This document shows positions 40,119 through 48,719 of a stretch of DNA of 64,000 nt, in pieces. The position numbers and the translations under genes are program-made. How positions within the stretch are numbered: the first letter of the stretch is position 1; every line of letters starts with the position of its first letter. The notes below the pieces were generated by a model, which had not been told where the DNA came from, did not search any database, and saw nothing but the letters and a program-made list of their open reading frames with translations. This DNA is from Cyclobacteriaceae bacterium (GTDB taxonomy: Bacteria > Bacteroidota > Bacteroidia > Cytophagales > Cyclobacteriaceae). The stretch is from positions 62,001 through 126,000 of the forward strand of contig JAHBUD010000002.1 of the NCBI GenBank assembly GCA_019638255.1, written 5' to 3'.

Positions 40119-42053
40119 ATGAAATTAAAATTCGGCAAACTCGTTTGCAGTTATCTTCTGCTTACGCTGGTAGTGCTCCTTACACATTGCACTTCGTCAA
40201 CGGAATCAGCCTGGCACAAAAAGAATGTGGAGTTGATTAAACAGTATAATTTAACAGAGCGAGAAATTACTGGACTTCCAGAAGCATCACTAGCTTCAAA
40301 TCTTGAACCCGCACAGGTAACGAGTCTGGATAATCTTGCCAGCGCGGAATTACATTCCGGTGTTGATGCCAGGATGTTTTGGGGAACCGGTATTTTAGTA
40401 GCTACCCTTCAACTGGCACCCAATGCCACCATTCCCGAAGAAGAATTACCTGCCGACAGGCTTGTATTTGTACTTGAAGGCTCAATCGATCAATCGATCA
40501 ATGGCTCTTCAGTCACCATGCTTGGTCAGGAAAGAGAAAACCCTGACGGTGTACATAGCGGTACGCCAAGAACAGATTTTGTGTTTCTTGAAAAAGGAAG
40601 TAAAAGTTCTGTGACCGCAGGCTCAGCTGGAGCAAAACTACTGGAGTTGTATAGTCCGGTGCGTTTGGACTATTTAGAAAAAGCAGGGATACAAAATCTT
40701 CCGGATGAAGTGGTTGATATCAGTACGTATCAAATTCCAAACATCGAAGCAAACAAGGTATATGATCTCTATGAACTCCAACTTACTGAACTGGCAACAG
40801 GTGCAAACTCAAGATTGGTTTCGGCCAAAAATATGCAGTTGAGTTTCATTTCTATGGATCCGCATTCCGTTTTCCCGCATCATATTCATCCGGAGGAACA
40901 AATGATGTTTGTGCTGCGTGGCGCCTGCGAAGAAATTTTGCTTGACGGAAAACAAGCTATGAAAGCCAATGATGTGGTGCGTATTCCCGGTAACATGGTT
41001 CACGGTGCTGAAATTGGTGAGTTGGGTTGCGATGCGCTGGATATTTTCTGGCCAGCACGCCCGGATTACCTGGAAAAGGAAAAAGCAAGGATGGCTGCTT
41101 ATCGTGCTATTATACCTGAAGATGCCAAACTTGAGCTGGTAGTTGACGGAAAGAAATCAAAACCTGAATTGAATTTCACCGAAGGCCCGAAATGGATGAA
41201 TGGCAAAATTTATTTTTCAAACATGTATTTCGATGCCAACTGGAATGCCGATCCGAAGAAAAGCTCTACGGTTGAACTGGATCCCAACGGCAACTACAAA
41301 AACATTACGGAAGGTAAAATGCAAACCAATGGGTTGTATCCATACAAAAATGGCAACCTGATTGTGTGCGATATGATGGGGCATCGTGTGGTGGAAATGA
41401 CCCCAAAAGGCCAAGTAGTAAAAGTACTGGCTGATAAATATGATGGTAAACCCATTGATGGCCCTAATGATGTCATCACCGATACCAAAGGTGGCTTCTA
41501 CTTTACCGATCCACAGTTCACCATGGAGCCGGAAAAATTTCAACCTGGACGTGCCGTGTATTATGTTTCATCGGATGGGAACGTAACAAGGCTTACTGAA
41601 CCCAACGCATTTGCAATGCCCAATGGAATTGTACTTTCACCGGATGGGAAGACATTGTACATCAACAACTGCTACGATGATGAATCGTGGTTCCCGGTAA
41701 ACAGTGATAAAGATAATTTTATCTGGGCCTACGATGTGAATGATGACGGGACGATCAGTAATGGTCGCAAGTTTGCCCAGTTGTTTCTTACCGGCAACGT
41801 GCTGGACAGAAAAGGAAAGTCTTCCAGTGCCGATGGTATGGCCATTGATAAGCAAGGCAACTTGTATGTGGCCACTTATTATGGGGTACAAATTTTTAAC
41901 TCAAAAGGTGAATTTGTCGGCATGATCAATCTACCCTCCTTCCCCATTAGTCTTTGCTTTGGAGATGACGATATGAAAACCCTTTACATCGTGAGTTACA
42001 GTAAAGTGTTTAGGATTCGTACGAATATGGAAGGCTATGTAAATTACTTATAG
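40119..42053 (+). CDS. Lipoprotein fusing two cupin domains to an SMP-30/gluconolactonase propeller
   Basis: This 644-residue lipoprotein has the lipobox VVLLTHCTSS (Cys24). The first cupin-like domain covers about residues 75-185. The second (~215-325) has the metal-type cupin motif HSVFPHHIHPEEQMMFVLRG and later GNMVHGAE. From about 340 to the end is a six-bladed SMP-30/gluconolactonase/LRE propeller (FTEGPKWMNGKIYFSN, GPNDVITDTKGGFYFTDP, NGIVLSPDGKTLYINN). SMP-30 proteins hydrolyse sugar lactones using a divalent metal held by Glu, Asn and Asp residues of these motifs. The cupin half resembles proteins that handle sugar acids. It heads a plus-strand operon with two more sugar-acid proteins and the CE15-like esterase. 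This domain combination is unusual. Confidence 0.88.
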   Translation: MKLKFGKLVCSYLLLTLVVLLTHCTSSTESAWHKKNVELIKQYNLTEREITGLPEASLASNLEPAQVTSLDNLASAELHSGVDARMFWGTGILVATLQLAPNATIPEEELPADRLVFVLEGSIDQSINGSSVTMLGQERENPDGVHSGTPRTDFVFLEKGSKSSVTAGSAGAKLLELYSPVRLDYLEKAGIQNLPDEVVDISTYQIPNIEANKVYDLYELQLTELATGANSRLVSAKNMQLSFISMDPHSVFPHHIHPEEQMMFVLRGACEEILLDGKQAMKANDVVRIPGNMVHGAEIGELGCDALDIFWPARPDYLEKEKARMAAYRAIIPEDAKLELVVDGKKSKPELNFTEGPKWMNGKIYFSNMYFDANWNADPKKSSTVELDPNGNYKNITEGKMQTNGLYPYKNGNLIVCDMMGHRVVEMTPKGQVVKVLADKYDGKPIDGPNDVITDTKGGFYFTDPQFTMEPEKFQPGRAVYYVSSDGNVTRLTEPNAFAMPNGIVLSPDGKTLYINNCYDDESWFPVNSDKDNFIWAYDVNDDGTISNGRKFAQLFLTGNVLDRKGKSSSADGMAIDKQGNLYVATYYGVQIFNSKGEFVGMINLPSFPISLCFGDDDMKTLYIVSYSKVFRIRTNMEGYVNYL

Positions 42054-42090
42054 AACGATCTATCAGACCAGACCAAACCAATCAATTCGA

Positions 42091-42696
42091 ATGAAAAAGA
42101 ACCAGATTACAACCCTTCTGCTTATGCTTGCCACGATTACACTATCCGCTCAATCATCTGAAAACTGGACAGAGCAAAAAGCTGAAAAGTGGTTTAAAAA
42201 GAAAGAATACCTCAACGGCTTACAAGCTACACCGCATGAAGCCATCGATAAATTGCAATTTGCCAGGCAGTACCAGCTGAATAAAGTGCTTTGGGATAAA
42301 GCCTTTGCCTTTTTAAAGGAAACTGATTTACAGACATTGACAACCGGCAGGCATGTCATTGATGGTGATAATGTATTTGGCCTGGTGTCGGAAGGGCCAA
42401 CTAAGGATTATGACAAAACTGCTTTTGAGTCGCATAAAAATTACATCGATTTGCAATTTGTAATTAGCGGTGAAGAAAACATGGGCGTAGCTCCGCTTGC
42501 AGATGTTACCCTGGACAAGCCCTACAACGAAAGAAACGACATCATGTTCTATACCGGTGAAGGAAAGATTTATACCGTACCTCAAAACAGTTTCCTCATA
42601 TTTTTTCCCTCCGATGCGCACCGCCCCAACATTACACCAGGTGGCAATAAAGTGGTAAAGAAGATTGTTATTAAAATACGTGTTGCTAACGAATAA
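42091..42696 (+). CDS. YhcH/YjgK/YiaL-family protein with signal peptide
   Basis: This 201-residue protein has an export signal (TTLLLMLATITLSAQ). The YhcH/YjgK/YiaL (DUF386) double-stranded beta-helix follows, with GRHVIDGDNVFGLV, ESHKNYIDLQFVISGEE and FFPSDAHRP. The two His residues and nearby acidic residues form the conserved metal site of the family. Relatives are linked to sialic acid, alginate, 2,3-diketogulonate and beta-galactoside metabolism and are thought to act on the open-chain or anomeric form of sugars and sugar acids. Most are cytoplasmic, so the signal peptide is notable. It lies 37 bases after the cupin-lactonase gene and 32 before the second lactonase. Confidence 0.88.
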   Translation: MKKNQITTLLLMLATITLSAQSSENWTEQKAEKWFKKKEYLNGLQATPHEAIDKLQFARQYQLNKVLWDKAFAFLKETDLQTLTTGRHVIDGDNVFGLVSEGPTKDYDKTAFESHKNYIDLQFVISGEENMGVAPLADVTLDKPYNERNDIMFYTGEGKIYTVPQNSFLIFFPSDAHRPNITPGGNKVVKKIVIKIRVANE

Positions 42697-42728
42697 ATTT
42701 TACCTGTCTGGAATCAAACCTTTCAATC

Positions 42729-43727
42729 ATGAAAAAGATCATCGCTCAACTATTTTTTCTTGCAATTGTTGTTTCCGTGTATGCACAGGAAGTTAAAGCA
42801 CCTCCTACCGGTACCATTGAGTTTATCTCCAATGAACTCTCCGGCATCATTAAGAAAGATGCCAAAGTTGAAATAATTGCCGAAGGCTTCCAGTTTACGG
42901 AAGGCCCACTTTGGTTTGAAAAAGAGAAGATGCTTTTAGTCTCCGATATCCCTGCCAATACGATCTATAAATGGACAGAAGCAAAAGGCAAGGAAGTTTA
43001 CATAACACCGGCAGGTTATACAGACTCCACCAAACGGGGCGGCTTCATGGGACCCAATGGGATGGTACTTTCACCAGATGGGAAACTGTGGATTTGCCAG
43101 CATGGCGACCGAAGAATTGCACAGATGGATGCTCCTTTAAATTCTCCCAAATCAAACTTCACTACAATAGCCGGAACATACGATGGCAAGCGGTTAAATA
43201 GCCCGAATGATCTTTTTCTTACCAAAAATGGTGACCTCTACTTTACTGACCCATCTTACGGTTTCGAGAAAGGCCCCAGAGATCCGAAGAAAGAATTATC
43301 GTTCAATGGAGTTTACAAAATGAACAAGTCGGGAGCGATAACGCTGCTGCTGGATTCTATTGATCAGCCCAATGGCATCGGCATAATGCCTGATGGAAAA
43401 ACGTTATTGGTCTCCAATTCAGACGGCAGGAAAAAAAGATGGTATACTTATGAATTGAATTCAGATGGGACAATCAAAAACGGAAAAATATTTTACGATG
43501 CGAGCAGCGAAAAGGCACCGGGCTTATGCGATGGATTTAAGATTGATAAGGATGGAAATGTGTTTGCTACCGGGCCAGGTGGTGTTTGGATCTTTAACAA
43601 GGGCGGAAAATTGATCGGAAAAATAAAGATGGACGGAGTAACGGTATCTAACTGTGCATTATCACCAGACAATAAAACACTTTACATCACCGCTGTTCAG
43701 TATTTGCTTCGGGTAAAAATGCGGTGA
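42729..43727 (+). CDS. SMP-30/gluconolactonase-family lactonase, secreted
   Basis: This 332-residue periplasmic protein has a signal peptide (FFLAIVVSVYAQ). The six-bladed propeller shows family motifs: FTEGPLWFEKEKMLLVSD with metal-binding Glu, GPNGMVLSPDGKLW, LNSPNDLFLTKNGDLYFTDP with metal-binding Asn, and CDGFKIDKDGNVF with metal-binding Asp. Characterised relatives open glucono-, xylono- or galactono-lactones to the free aldonic acids. It is related to the C-terminal part of the protein at 40119-42053 but has no cupins. The CE15-like gene begins just after its stop codon. Confidence 0.92.
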   Translation: MKKIIAQLFFLAIVVSVYAQEVKAPPTGTIEFISNELSGIIKKDAKVEIIAEGFQFTEGPLWFEKEKMLLVSDIPANTIYKWTEAKGKEVYITPAGYTDSTKRGGFMGPNGMVLSPDGKLWICQHGDRRIAQMDAPLNSPKSNFTTIAGTYDGKRLNSPNDLFLTKNGDLYFTDPSYGFEKGPRDPKKELSFNGVYKMNKSGAITLLLDSIDQPNGIGIMPDGKTLLVSNSDGRKKRWYTYELNSDGTIKNGKIFYDASSEKAPGLCDGFKIDKDGNVFATGPGGVWIFNKGGKLIGKIKMDGVTVSNCALSPDNKTLYITAVQYLLRVKMR

Positions 43728-43729
43728 AC

Positions 43730-45442
43730 ATGAAATCAAAAGTTCTTTCTGCACTTATACTGTTGTTCATTTGCATTGAGTCTTTTGCACAACCACCATT
43801 AGTTTACTCAGTTGAAAACACGGGTGCAAAGTATACCCCTCCCGCATTGCCGCCCCTTAATCAATTGCCTGTTGTAGATCCATTGACTGATCCTTTTATG
43901 TGGTCGAATGGAAAGGGTCGGTCCACAAAATTCAGAGATTGGGAAAAGAGACGGAATGAAATTAAAGCTGAGATTGAGCACTATGAAATAGGAAGAAAAC
44001 CGGGCAAACCTGATAACCTCACAGCAAGCTATAGTGCTATTGATTCAACCTCCGGCATGCTCACCGTTCGCATTACTGTAAATGGTGATACCATGTCGTT
44101 AAGATCTAAGGTTTCCATTCCTTCAATAAGTGGCCCTTATCCGGCAGTCATTGGCATGAATAGTCCGAATGGCAGTATACCTGCGGATGTTTTTACCAGT
44201 CGTAACATTGCACGGATAACGTATACACACAACCAGGTAACCAGTTATAATAATCCTCAAAATACAGATCCATTCTACCGACTTTTTCCCGATCAAAATA
44301 TTGACAACTCAGGACAGTATGCTGCATGGGCATGGGGCGTTAGCCGCATCATCGATGGATTGGAGTTGGTGCAGGCAAACCTGCCGATTGATTTAAAACA
44401 CATTGCAGTAACAGGCTGTTCTTATGCAGGCAAGATGGCGCTCTTTGCCGGAGCATTTGACGAACGTATCGCACTCACAATCGCCATCGAATCCGGTGGT
44501 GGTGGCGCTACAGCATGGCGTGTTTCTGAAACGATTGGTAATGTTGAAAAGCTTGGCGCTACAAGCAATCAATGGTTCAAAAACGATTTGTTTCAGTTTG
44601 CCGGATTGAATGTATCGAAACTTCCGTACGATCATCACGAATTGATGGCCATGGTGGCACCAAGGGCTCTCTTCGTTACTGGAAACACTGATTACACCTG
44701 GCTGGCGAATCCATCCTGCTATGTAGCATCACGGGCAACGCAGGAAGTTTACAAGACACTTGGAATAGCGGACCGCTTTGGTTTTTTTATTGATGGTGGT
44801 CACGGTCATTGTGCGATTCCACAAACCCAACGGCCGGCAATCGAAGCATTCGTTGATAAATTTCTATTGGGAAAAACTGATGCTAACACAAATGTTTCTA
44901 TTCATCCTTATCCGGATATGGACTATCAACGTTGGTACAATTGGTGGAGAACAACCAAACCTGTTTTTCCTGGTGAAGAAGACAATATTAAAATCTGGTT
45001 TGAAGCAGAATGTGGAAATGTAGGTGACAATTGGGAAGTGGTCACTGATGCCAGCGCTTCCAATGGAGCTTATGTAACTATAAAAAGTGGGGTTAACAGC
45101 GAACCCAACAAAGCACCGGAAGACGTTGCCATCAACCAGGTGATCATTCCATTCACCATAGAAAAAGCAGGTACCTATAATATTCTTGCTAAATGTATCG
45201 GGCCAACACCAAGTGACGACAGCTATTGGGTGAAGGTTGATCATGGCGCTTTCGAAATTGCCAACGGGCTTGGCGGAACAACATGGCAATGGGGAAGATT
45301 AATAACGACCACATTAACTCCCGGACAACACACACTCACCATTACGTATCGTGAAGACGGAGCCAGGCTTGATAAAATATTGATAACAACTTCCAGCGCT
45401 TCGGTTATTGCCCCGGAAATTTCAGGGAAGAATTGTCAGTAA
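43730..45442 (+). CDS. CE15-like glucuronoyl esterase with C-terminal carbohydrate-binding module
   Basis: This 570-residue secreted alpha/beta-hydrolase begins with an ATG at 43730 that gives a proper signal peptide (LSALILLFICIESFAQ); a GTG two codons earlier is less likely. CE15 features are the nucleophile Ser231 in TGCSYAGKMAL, acidic Glu254 in ESGGGG, the LPYDHHELMAMVAPRAL segment and His in GGHGHC. CE15 enzymes split the ester between glucuronic acid of xylan and lignin alcohols. The residue after the nucleophile is Tyr232, where the family usually has an oxyanion-stabilising Arg (GCSR), so activity may be altered. Residues ~425-555 form a CBM6/35-like beta-sandwich (FEAECGN...TITYREDGARLDKILI). 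Confidence 0.88.
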   Translation: MKSKVLSALILLFICIESFAQPPLVYSVENTGAKYTPPALPPLNQLPVVDPLTDPFMWSNGKGRSTKFRDWEKRRNEIKAEIEHYEIGRKPGKPDNLTASYSAIDSTSGMLTVRITVNGDTMSLRSKVSIPSISGPYPAVIGMNSPNGSIPADVFTSRNIARITYTHNQVTSYNNPQNTDPFYRLFPDQNIDNSGQYAAWAWGVSRIIDGLELVQANLPIDLKHIAVTGCSYAGKMALFAGAFDERIALTIAIESGGGGATAWRVSETIGNVEKLGATSNQWFKNDLFQFAGLNVSKLPYDHHELMAMVAPRALFVTGNTDYTWLANPSCYVASRATQEVYKTLGIADRFGFFIDGGHGHCAIPQTQRPAIEAFVDKFLLGKTDANTNVSIHPYPDMDYQRWYNWWRTTKPVFPGEEDNIKIWFEAECGNVGDNWEVVTDASASNGAYVTIKSGVNSEPNKAPEDVAINQVIIPFTIEKAGTYNILAKCIGPTPSDDSYWVKVDHGAFEIANGLGGTTWQWGRLITTTLTPGQHTLTITYREDGARLDKILITTSSASVIAPEISGKNCQ

Positions 45443-45478
45443 AGTTAATTAACAACTTTAAAAGCAATGTGAAAAGCT

Positions 45479-45515
45479 AAGCCCCAATGAACATTACAAA
45501 TATTTATTGGGGCTT
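45479..45515. terminator. Bidirectional terminator between convergent genes
   Basis: AAGCCCCAAT (45479-45488) pairs perfectly with ATTGGGGCTT (45506-45515) around a 17-base loop. It lies between the plus-strand CE15-like gene and the minus-strand small gene. T runs are short on both sides (CTTTG; AGCTTTT), so it may be a modest terminator for both. Confidence 0.7.
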
Positions 45516-45539
45516 TGAAACATTGAGTAGTCAATTGCG

Positions 45540-45875
45540 TCACTTCACACGGGTGAGTTTCATCTCACCCATTTCATTGTTGAGTTTAATTTCGTCATCG
45601 CTGATGAGTTCTCCGGTGTAGTCAATGGTTCTGTCATTGATTGTAATGCTGTATGAAATTTTCTTTCCATCCACCTTTCCGTTCTGCAACTGGGTCTCAC
45701 CAAACTGCGTCTTCCAGGTACCCGTTAACACCTTGCCTTCAACTTTATAGGTGTAACTGACTTCAAATGTACCATTCGGTGTTTCACGACTACCTTTCCA
45801 ATTGCCATCAATAGTTTTCTGTGCAAATGCGGTCATGCATCCAAGTACCAATACTGTTGTGAATAAATTTTTCAT
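45540..45875 (-). CDS. Small secreted beta-rich protein of unknown function
   Basis: This 111-residue protein has a signal peptide (TTVLVLGCMTAFAQ). The mature part (~92 residues) is a run of short beta strands (GNWKGSRETPNGTFEV, GKVLTGTWKTQFG, GELISDDEIKLNN). The pattern is often annotated as lipocalin-like or simply hypothetical in Bacteroidota, and no catalytic residue is recognisable. It has a 124-base upstream gap to the RraA-like gene, so it may be transcribed with or without the operon behind it. Its role is unknown. Confidence 0.8.
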   Translation of the reverse strand: MKNLFTTVLVLGCMTAFAQKTIDGNWKGSRETPNGTFEVSYTYKVEGKVLTGTWKTQFGETQLQNGKVDGKKISYSITINDRTIDYTGELISDDEIKLNNEMGEMKLTRVK

Positions 45876-45999
45876 GGTTTGTTGGTTTTTTTGTTGATGA
45901 ATTAATTAAGTGTGAGTGATGTTTGTTTACAAGTTTATTTGTTAGGACTATCCCCTGCTGACGGGGAACATTGCTTTGTATTACTTTATCTTACCTGAT

Positions 46000-46926
46000 T
46001 TACCACGTGCGCTTACTCATCATCTTATCCAACTCTTCGCGCGTCATTTTGCCTAACTCGGGATGCTTCTCAAGCCACTTAAGAAAATCGGTTTTTATTG
46101 CATCCGTCCACTGACTGTCAATTTCGCCTGTGCTGTATTTGCCGGTGCGTACCATCTCAAAACCAAACTGATCTTTCCTGATCACAAACTCTGATGTACT
46201 TATTACTTGTTCAGCCATATGTGCCGGAACAAACAGAACACCCTCAACTGTACCAATAACCAGATCACCAGGGAGCACCATTACATTTCCAATGCGAATG
46301 GGTGTATTGAGTCCCATCAATACCATTTCCTCTGTAAAGGAAGGATGAAAATCACGCACGAAAGCATTAAACCCTTCCAGGTTCCTGATCTCCTGTAAAT
46401 CCCTGGCCGACCCATCGAATACTACTCCGTTACCAGACTTACTAAAAATAGAGTTTGCCAAGGTTGCCCCCATGATCGGGCCACCGCTGATCTTCCCAAA
46501 TGCATCGGCTACATATAAGTCACCTTTAGTGAGTATATCAATCGGCCATGAGTTGGTGTTGCCCTTTCTGCCTTGCCTGGCTCCTCTTTCCTTAATATTC
46601 TTTTCCACATCCGGCCGGCTGGGCATATACATTGCTGTTACTGCGCGACCGGCTATCGTAATATCGTTCACCGTTCTCCATCCGCCTTCATACTGATTCA
46701 GATAACCTTCATTTTTCAAAACGGTCCACGCATCATCAATCATGATATGCTTTGCTCTTTCTATAAGGTTGTCGGGAATTTTAGGTCTTCCATCTGCGAA
46801 TCGTTCCCCTTTCCATTCAGATGTAAGGAAAATCAATTCTTCTTTTGAAATAGTTTGCGCGAACAATACTCCCTTTACTGCAACTCCGCATACCAAGAGA
46901 ATTTGTGTAATCGTTTTTAGTTTCAT
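46000..46926 (-). CDS. RraA-like class II pyruvate aldolase, secreted (copy 2)
   Basis: This 308-residue paralogue of the protein at 20604-21563 shares the N-terminal KEELIFLT-EW-GERF-DGRPK block and the C-terminal QWTDAIKTDFLKWL extension. It has a signal peptide (LLVCGVAVKGVLFAQ). The active-site pattern ATLANS then SGNGVVFDGSARD, with Arg175 and Asp176, is intact. It lies between the small protein and the beta-helix protein, at the end of the long minus-strand operon with the PQQ dehydrogenase. Aldol cleavage of a 2-keto acid outside the cytoplasm is the best functional guess. Oxaloacetate or keto-acid decarboxylation, known for some relatives, is an alternative. Confidence 0.85.
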   Translation of the reverse strand: MKLKTITQILLVCGVAVKGVLFAQTISKEELIFLTSEWKGERFADGRPKIPDNLIERAKHIMIDDAWTVLKNEGYLNQYEGGWRTVNDITIAGRAVTAMYMPSRPDVEKNIKERGARQGRKGNTNSWPIDILTKGDLYVADAFGKISGGPIMGATLANSIFSKSGNGVVFDGSARDLQEIRNLEGFNAFVRDFHPSFTEEMVLMGLNTPIRIGNVMVLPGDLVIGTVEGVLFVPAHMAEQVISTSEFVIRKDQFGFEMVRTGKYSTGEIDSQWTDAIKTDFLKWLEKHPELGKMTREELDKMMSKRTW

Positions 46927-46947
46927 ATCAGACTTTTTTATAATTAT

Positions 46948-48573
46948 CTACTCCAATCCTCCAGCTCCTTTTGCAATATTTTTTAGTGCTGCTTCTCCAA
47001 GCCGTTCTTTCAATTGAGTAAGGTAAAGGCTCCGCGGTGCAACATGTTTATCCAACGATTCAATAAATCCTCGTGGTTTGGTCAGATCTTGCAAGGCCGT
47101 ATTGAATATTACAGCATGTATACCAATATGACCGAAGGAATAATTTTTGGCCGTGGGTGGACTTTGAATAAGAAAATCGCCTTCGCAATTCCAGAATACA
47201 ATGTTGGCACCCGCCCAACCAATGCTGATGTCTTTCCAAAACCGCGCGGTTAGCGGAGCTTTCACATTGTCGTACAATGAACCATTTGCCCACCGGTTGT
47301 GTGGTTCGCTGGTAGAATATGCATTCACTGTCGTGCAATCAAAAAATACATTACCGCTGGATTCCGATCCCTGCAGCACAAAGGAATGCCGGCCTTTTTG
47401 TGAGAAGCATCTTTGCACCAGACTCAACTGCCCGTTCACCTGAAAGGTGAAACGTCTTGCGCCCATCCGGATGGAAACAGGCTCGCGTGATTCACAATCC
47501 TGAACGGTTATCCATTTGGTGCCTGCATTGCTTTGCACCACACTACTTCCAAAATGAAGTGCACTCATATTTCGCACCCAAACATTCCTGGCATTGGAAA
47601 TATTGATGAAATTGAAATAATGGTTCTCGTCTGAAAAATATTCCTCTCCCTCATATCGGATGTTGGGATCATCAAAGTTCCCCCTATCCATATTGCCATA
47701 GGCTTTTGTACGAACAGATGGATCATACTCGGATACACCGCGCAGGTTTTCAATACCTACCTGCTCAATGCGTTCATCTATGTATTTAACTACTTCGCCT
47801 CCACCCCAGCGACTTTCGATGGCCGTAAAAATGGGAGCATCAAGGGTAATCGTGTTACCTTTTACATCAACAATAATCCTGTCATAGGAAATGGTGAACG
47901 GAACCCACCGATGCCTCCCGACACTTAACGTGTCCTGTCCTATGGCTTTGATCCAATCACTGTTGCCGATTCGTCTTACCAGTACCATGTCACCCTTTTT
48001 GAAATTTTTAGCCGATGCAACCGTAAAACTTGCTGCTCCAACCGGAACATATTTATCCGTGATCAATTGTTTTGTTTCCTCCTGTGGTTTTGTGCCTGAA
48101 TCACCTCTCACATTAATAAGCGCGGGTCTGCGAAATGCAGGCCCTTGATTTTCTTTAGGAAGTCTGCCGATAAGAATGGTTCCTACATCGCTCATTCCTT
48201 CACCACGAATTACCACACCTGTTGCCTTTATGTATATTGGTTTCTCCAGCAAATACGTTCCCATTTTTAAAAGCACCGCACCTCTGAAACCGGAATCATC
48301 CATTGGCAGTGCAGAAATACGATCAATAGCAGCCTGAACATGATCTGAATTATTACCCGGCACCGGCCACACTGTTTCTTTTACAGGAACATATGGAATG
48401 GCCACACCCCCACCTTTGTATCCGGCATTTGAAAAATCTGGAATTTTGTTTCCAAGACTATCCTTAACATAAACCAGTTTGCCATCCGTGCCCGGATATA
48501 CCATGGATGTGGTAGGCGGTATATCTTGCGCTTGAACTGAAAGGGAGAGGCTGAGCATAATAATAAACCACAT
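46948..48573 (-). CDS. Secreted right-handed beta-helix (pectate-lyase-fold) protein
   Basis: The start at 48573 gives signal peptide WFIIMLSLSLSVQAQ and a 541-residue protein. The open frame to 48723 runs through a palindromic repeat and is not believed. The mature part opens with a pectate-lyase-superfamily segment (HVQAAIDRISALPMDDSGFRG, GAVLLKMGTYLLEKPIYI, GVVIRGEG). It continues with helical-ladder rungs (NARNVWVRNMSALHFG, WITVQDCESREP, LVQRCFSQKGRHSFVLQG). Such folds are found in polysaccharide lyases, GH28-like enzymes and glycan-binding proteins. No catalytic set can be named with confidence. It follows the double-cupin gene in the operon. Confidence 0.82.
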   Translation of the reverse strand: MWFIIMLSLSLSVQAQDIPPTTSMVYPGTDGKLVYVKDSLGNKIPDFSNAGYKGGGVAIPYVPVKETVWPVPGNNSDHVQAAIDRISALPMDDSGFRGAVLLKMGTYLLEKPIYIKATGVVIRGEGMSDVGTILIGRLPKENQGPAFRRPALINVRGDSGTKPQEETKQLITDKYVPVGAASFTVASAKNFKKGDMVLVRRIGNSDWIKAIGQDTLSVGRHRWVPFTISYDRIIVDVKGNTITLDAPIFTAIESRWGGGEVVKYIDERIEQVGIENLRGVSEYDPSVRTKAYGNMDRGNFDDPNIRYEGEEYFSDENHYFNFINISNARNVWVRNMSALHFGSSVVQSNAGTKWITVQDCESREPVSIRMGARRFTFQVNGQLSLVQRCFSQKGRHSFVLQGSESSGNVFFDCTTVNAYSTSEPHNRWANGSLYDNVKAPLTARFWKDISIGWAGANIVFWNCEGDFLIQSPPTAKNYSFGHIGIHAVIFNTALQDLTKPRGFIESLDKHVAPRSLYLTQLKERLGEAALKNIAKGAGGLE

Positions 48574-48585
48574 CGTAATAACACA

Positions 48586-48689
48586 CGTCATTGCGAACGC
48601 AGTGAAGCAATCCCGCTTTTCGAAACATAATACGAGATTGCTTTGGTCGTTCCCTGCCTGACCGGCAGGCAGGCTTCCTCCCAATGACG
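48586..48689. repeat. REP-like palindromic element
   Basis: This 104-bp element has inverted ends CGTCATTG (48586-48593) and CAATGACG (48682-48689) and internal AAGCAATC/GATTGCTT arms. It is the form of intergenic palindromic repeat common in Bacteroidota genomes. A second perfect palindrome, CCTGCCTG (48653-48660) and CAGGCAGG (48666-48673), is nested in it. It lies between the double-cupin gene and the beta-helix gene inside the operon. Confidence 0.8.
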
Positions 48690-48719
48690 GTTTCAATATT
48701 AGATTTGACATAACATTAA

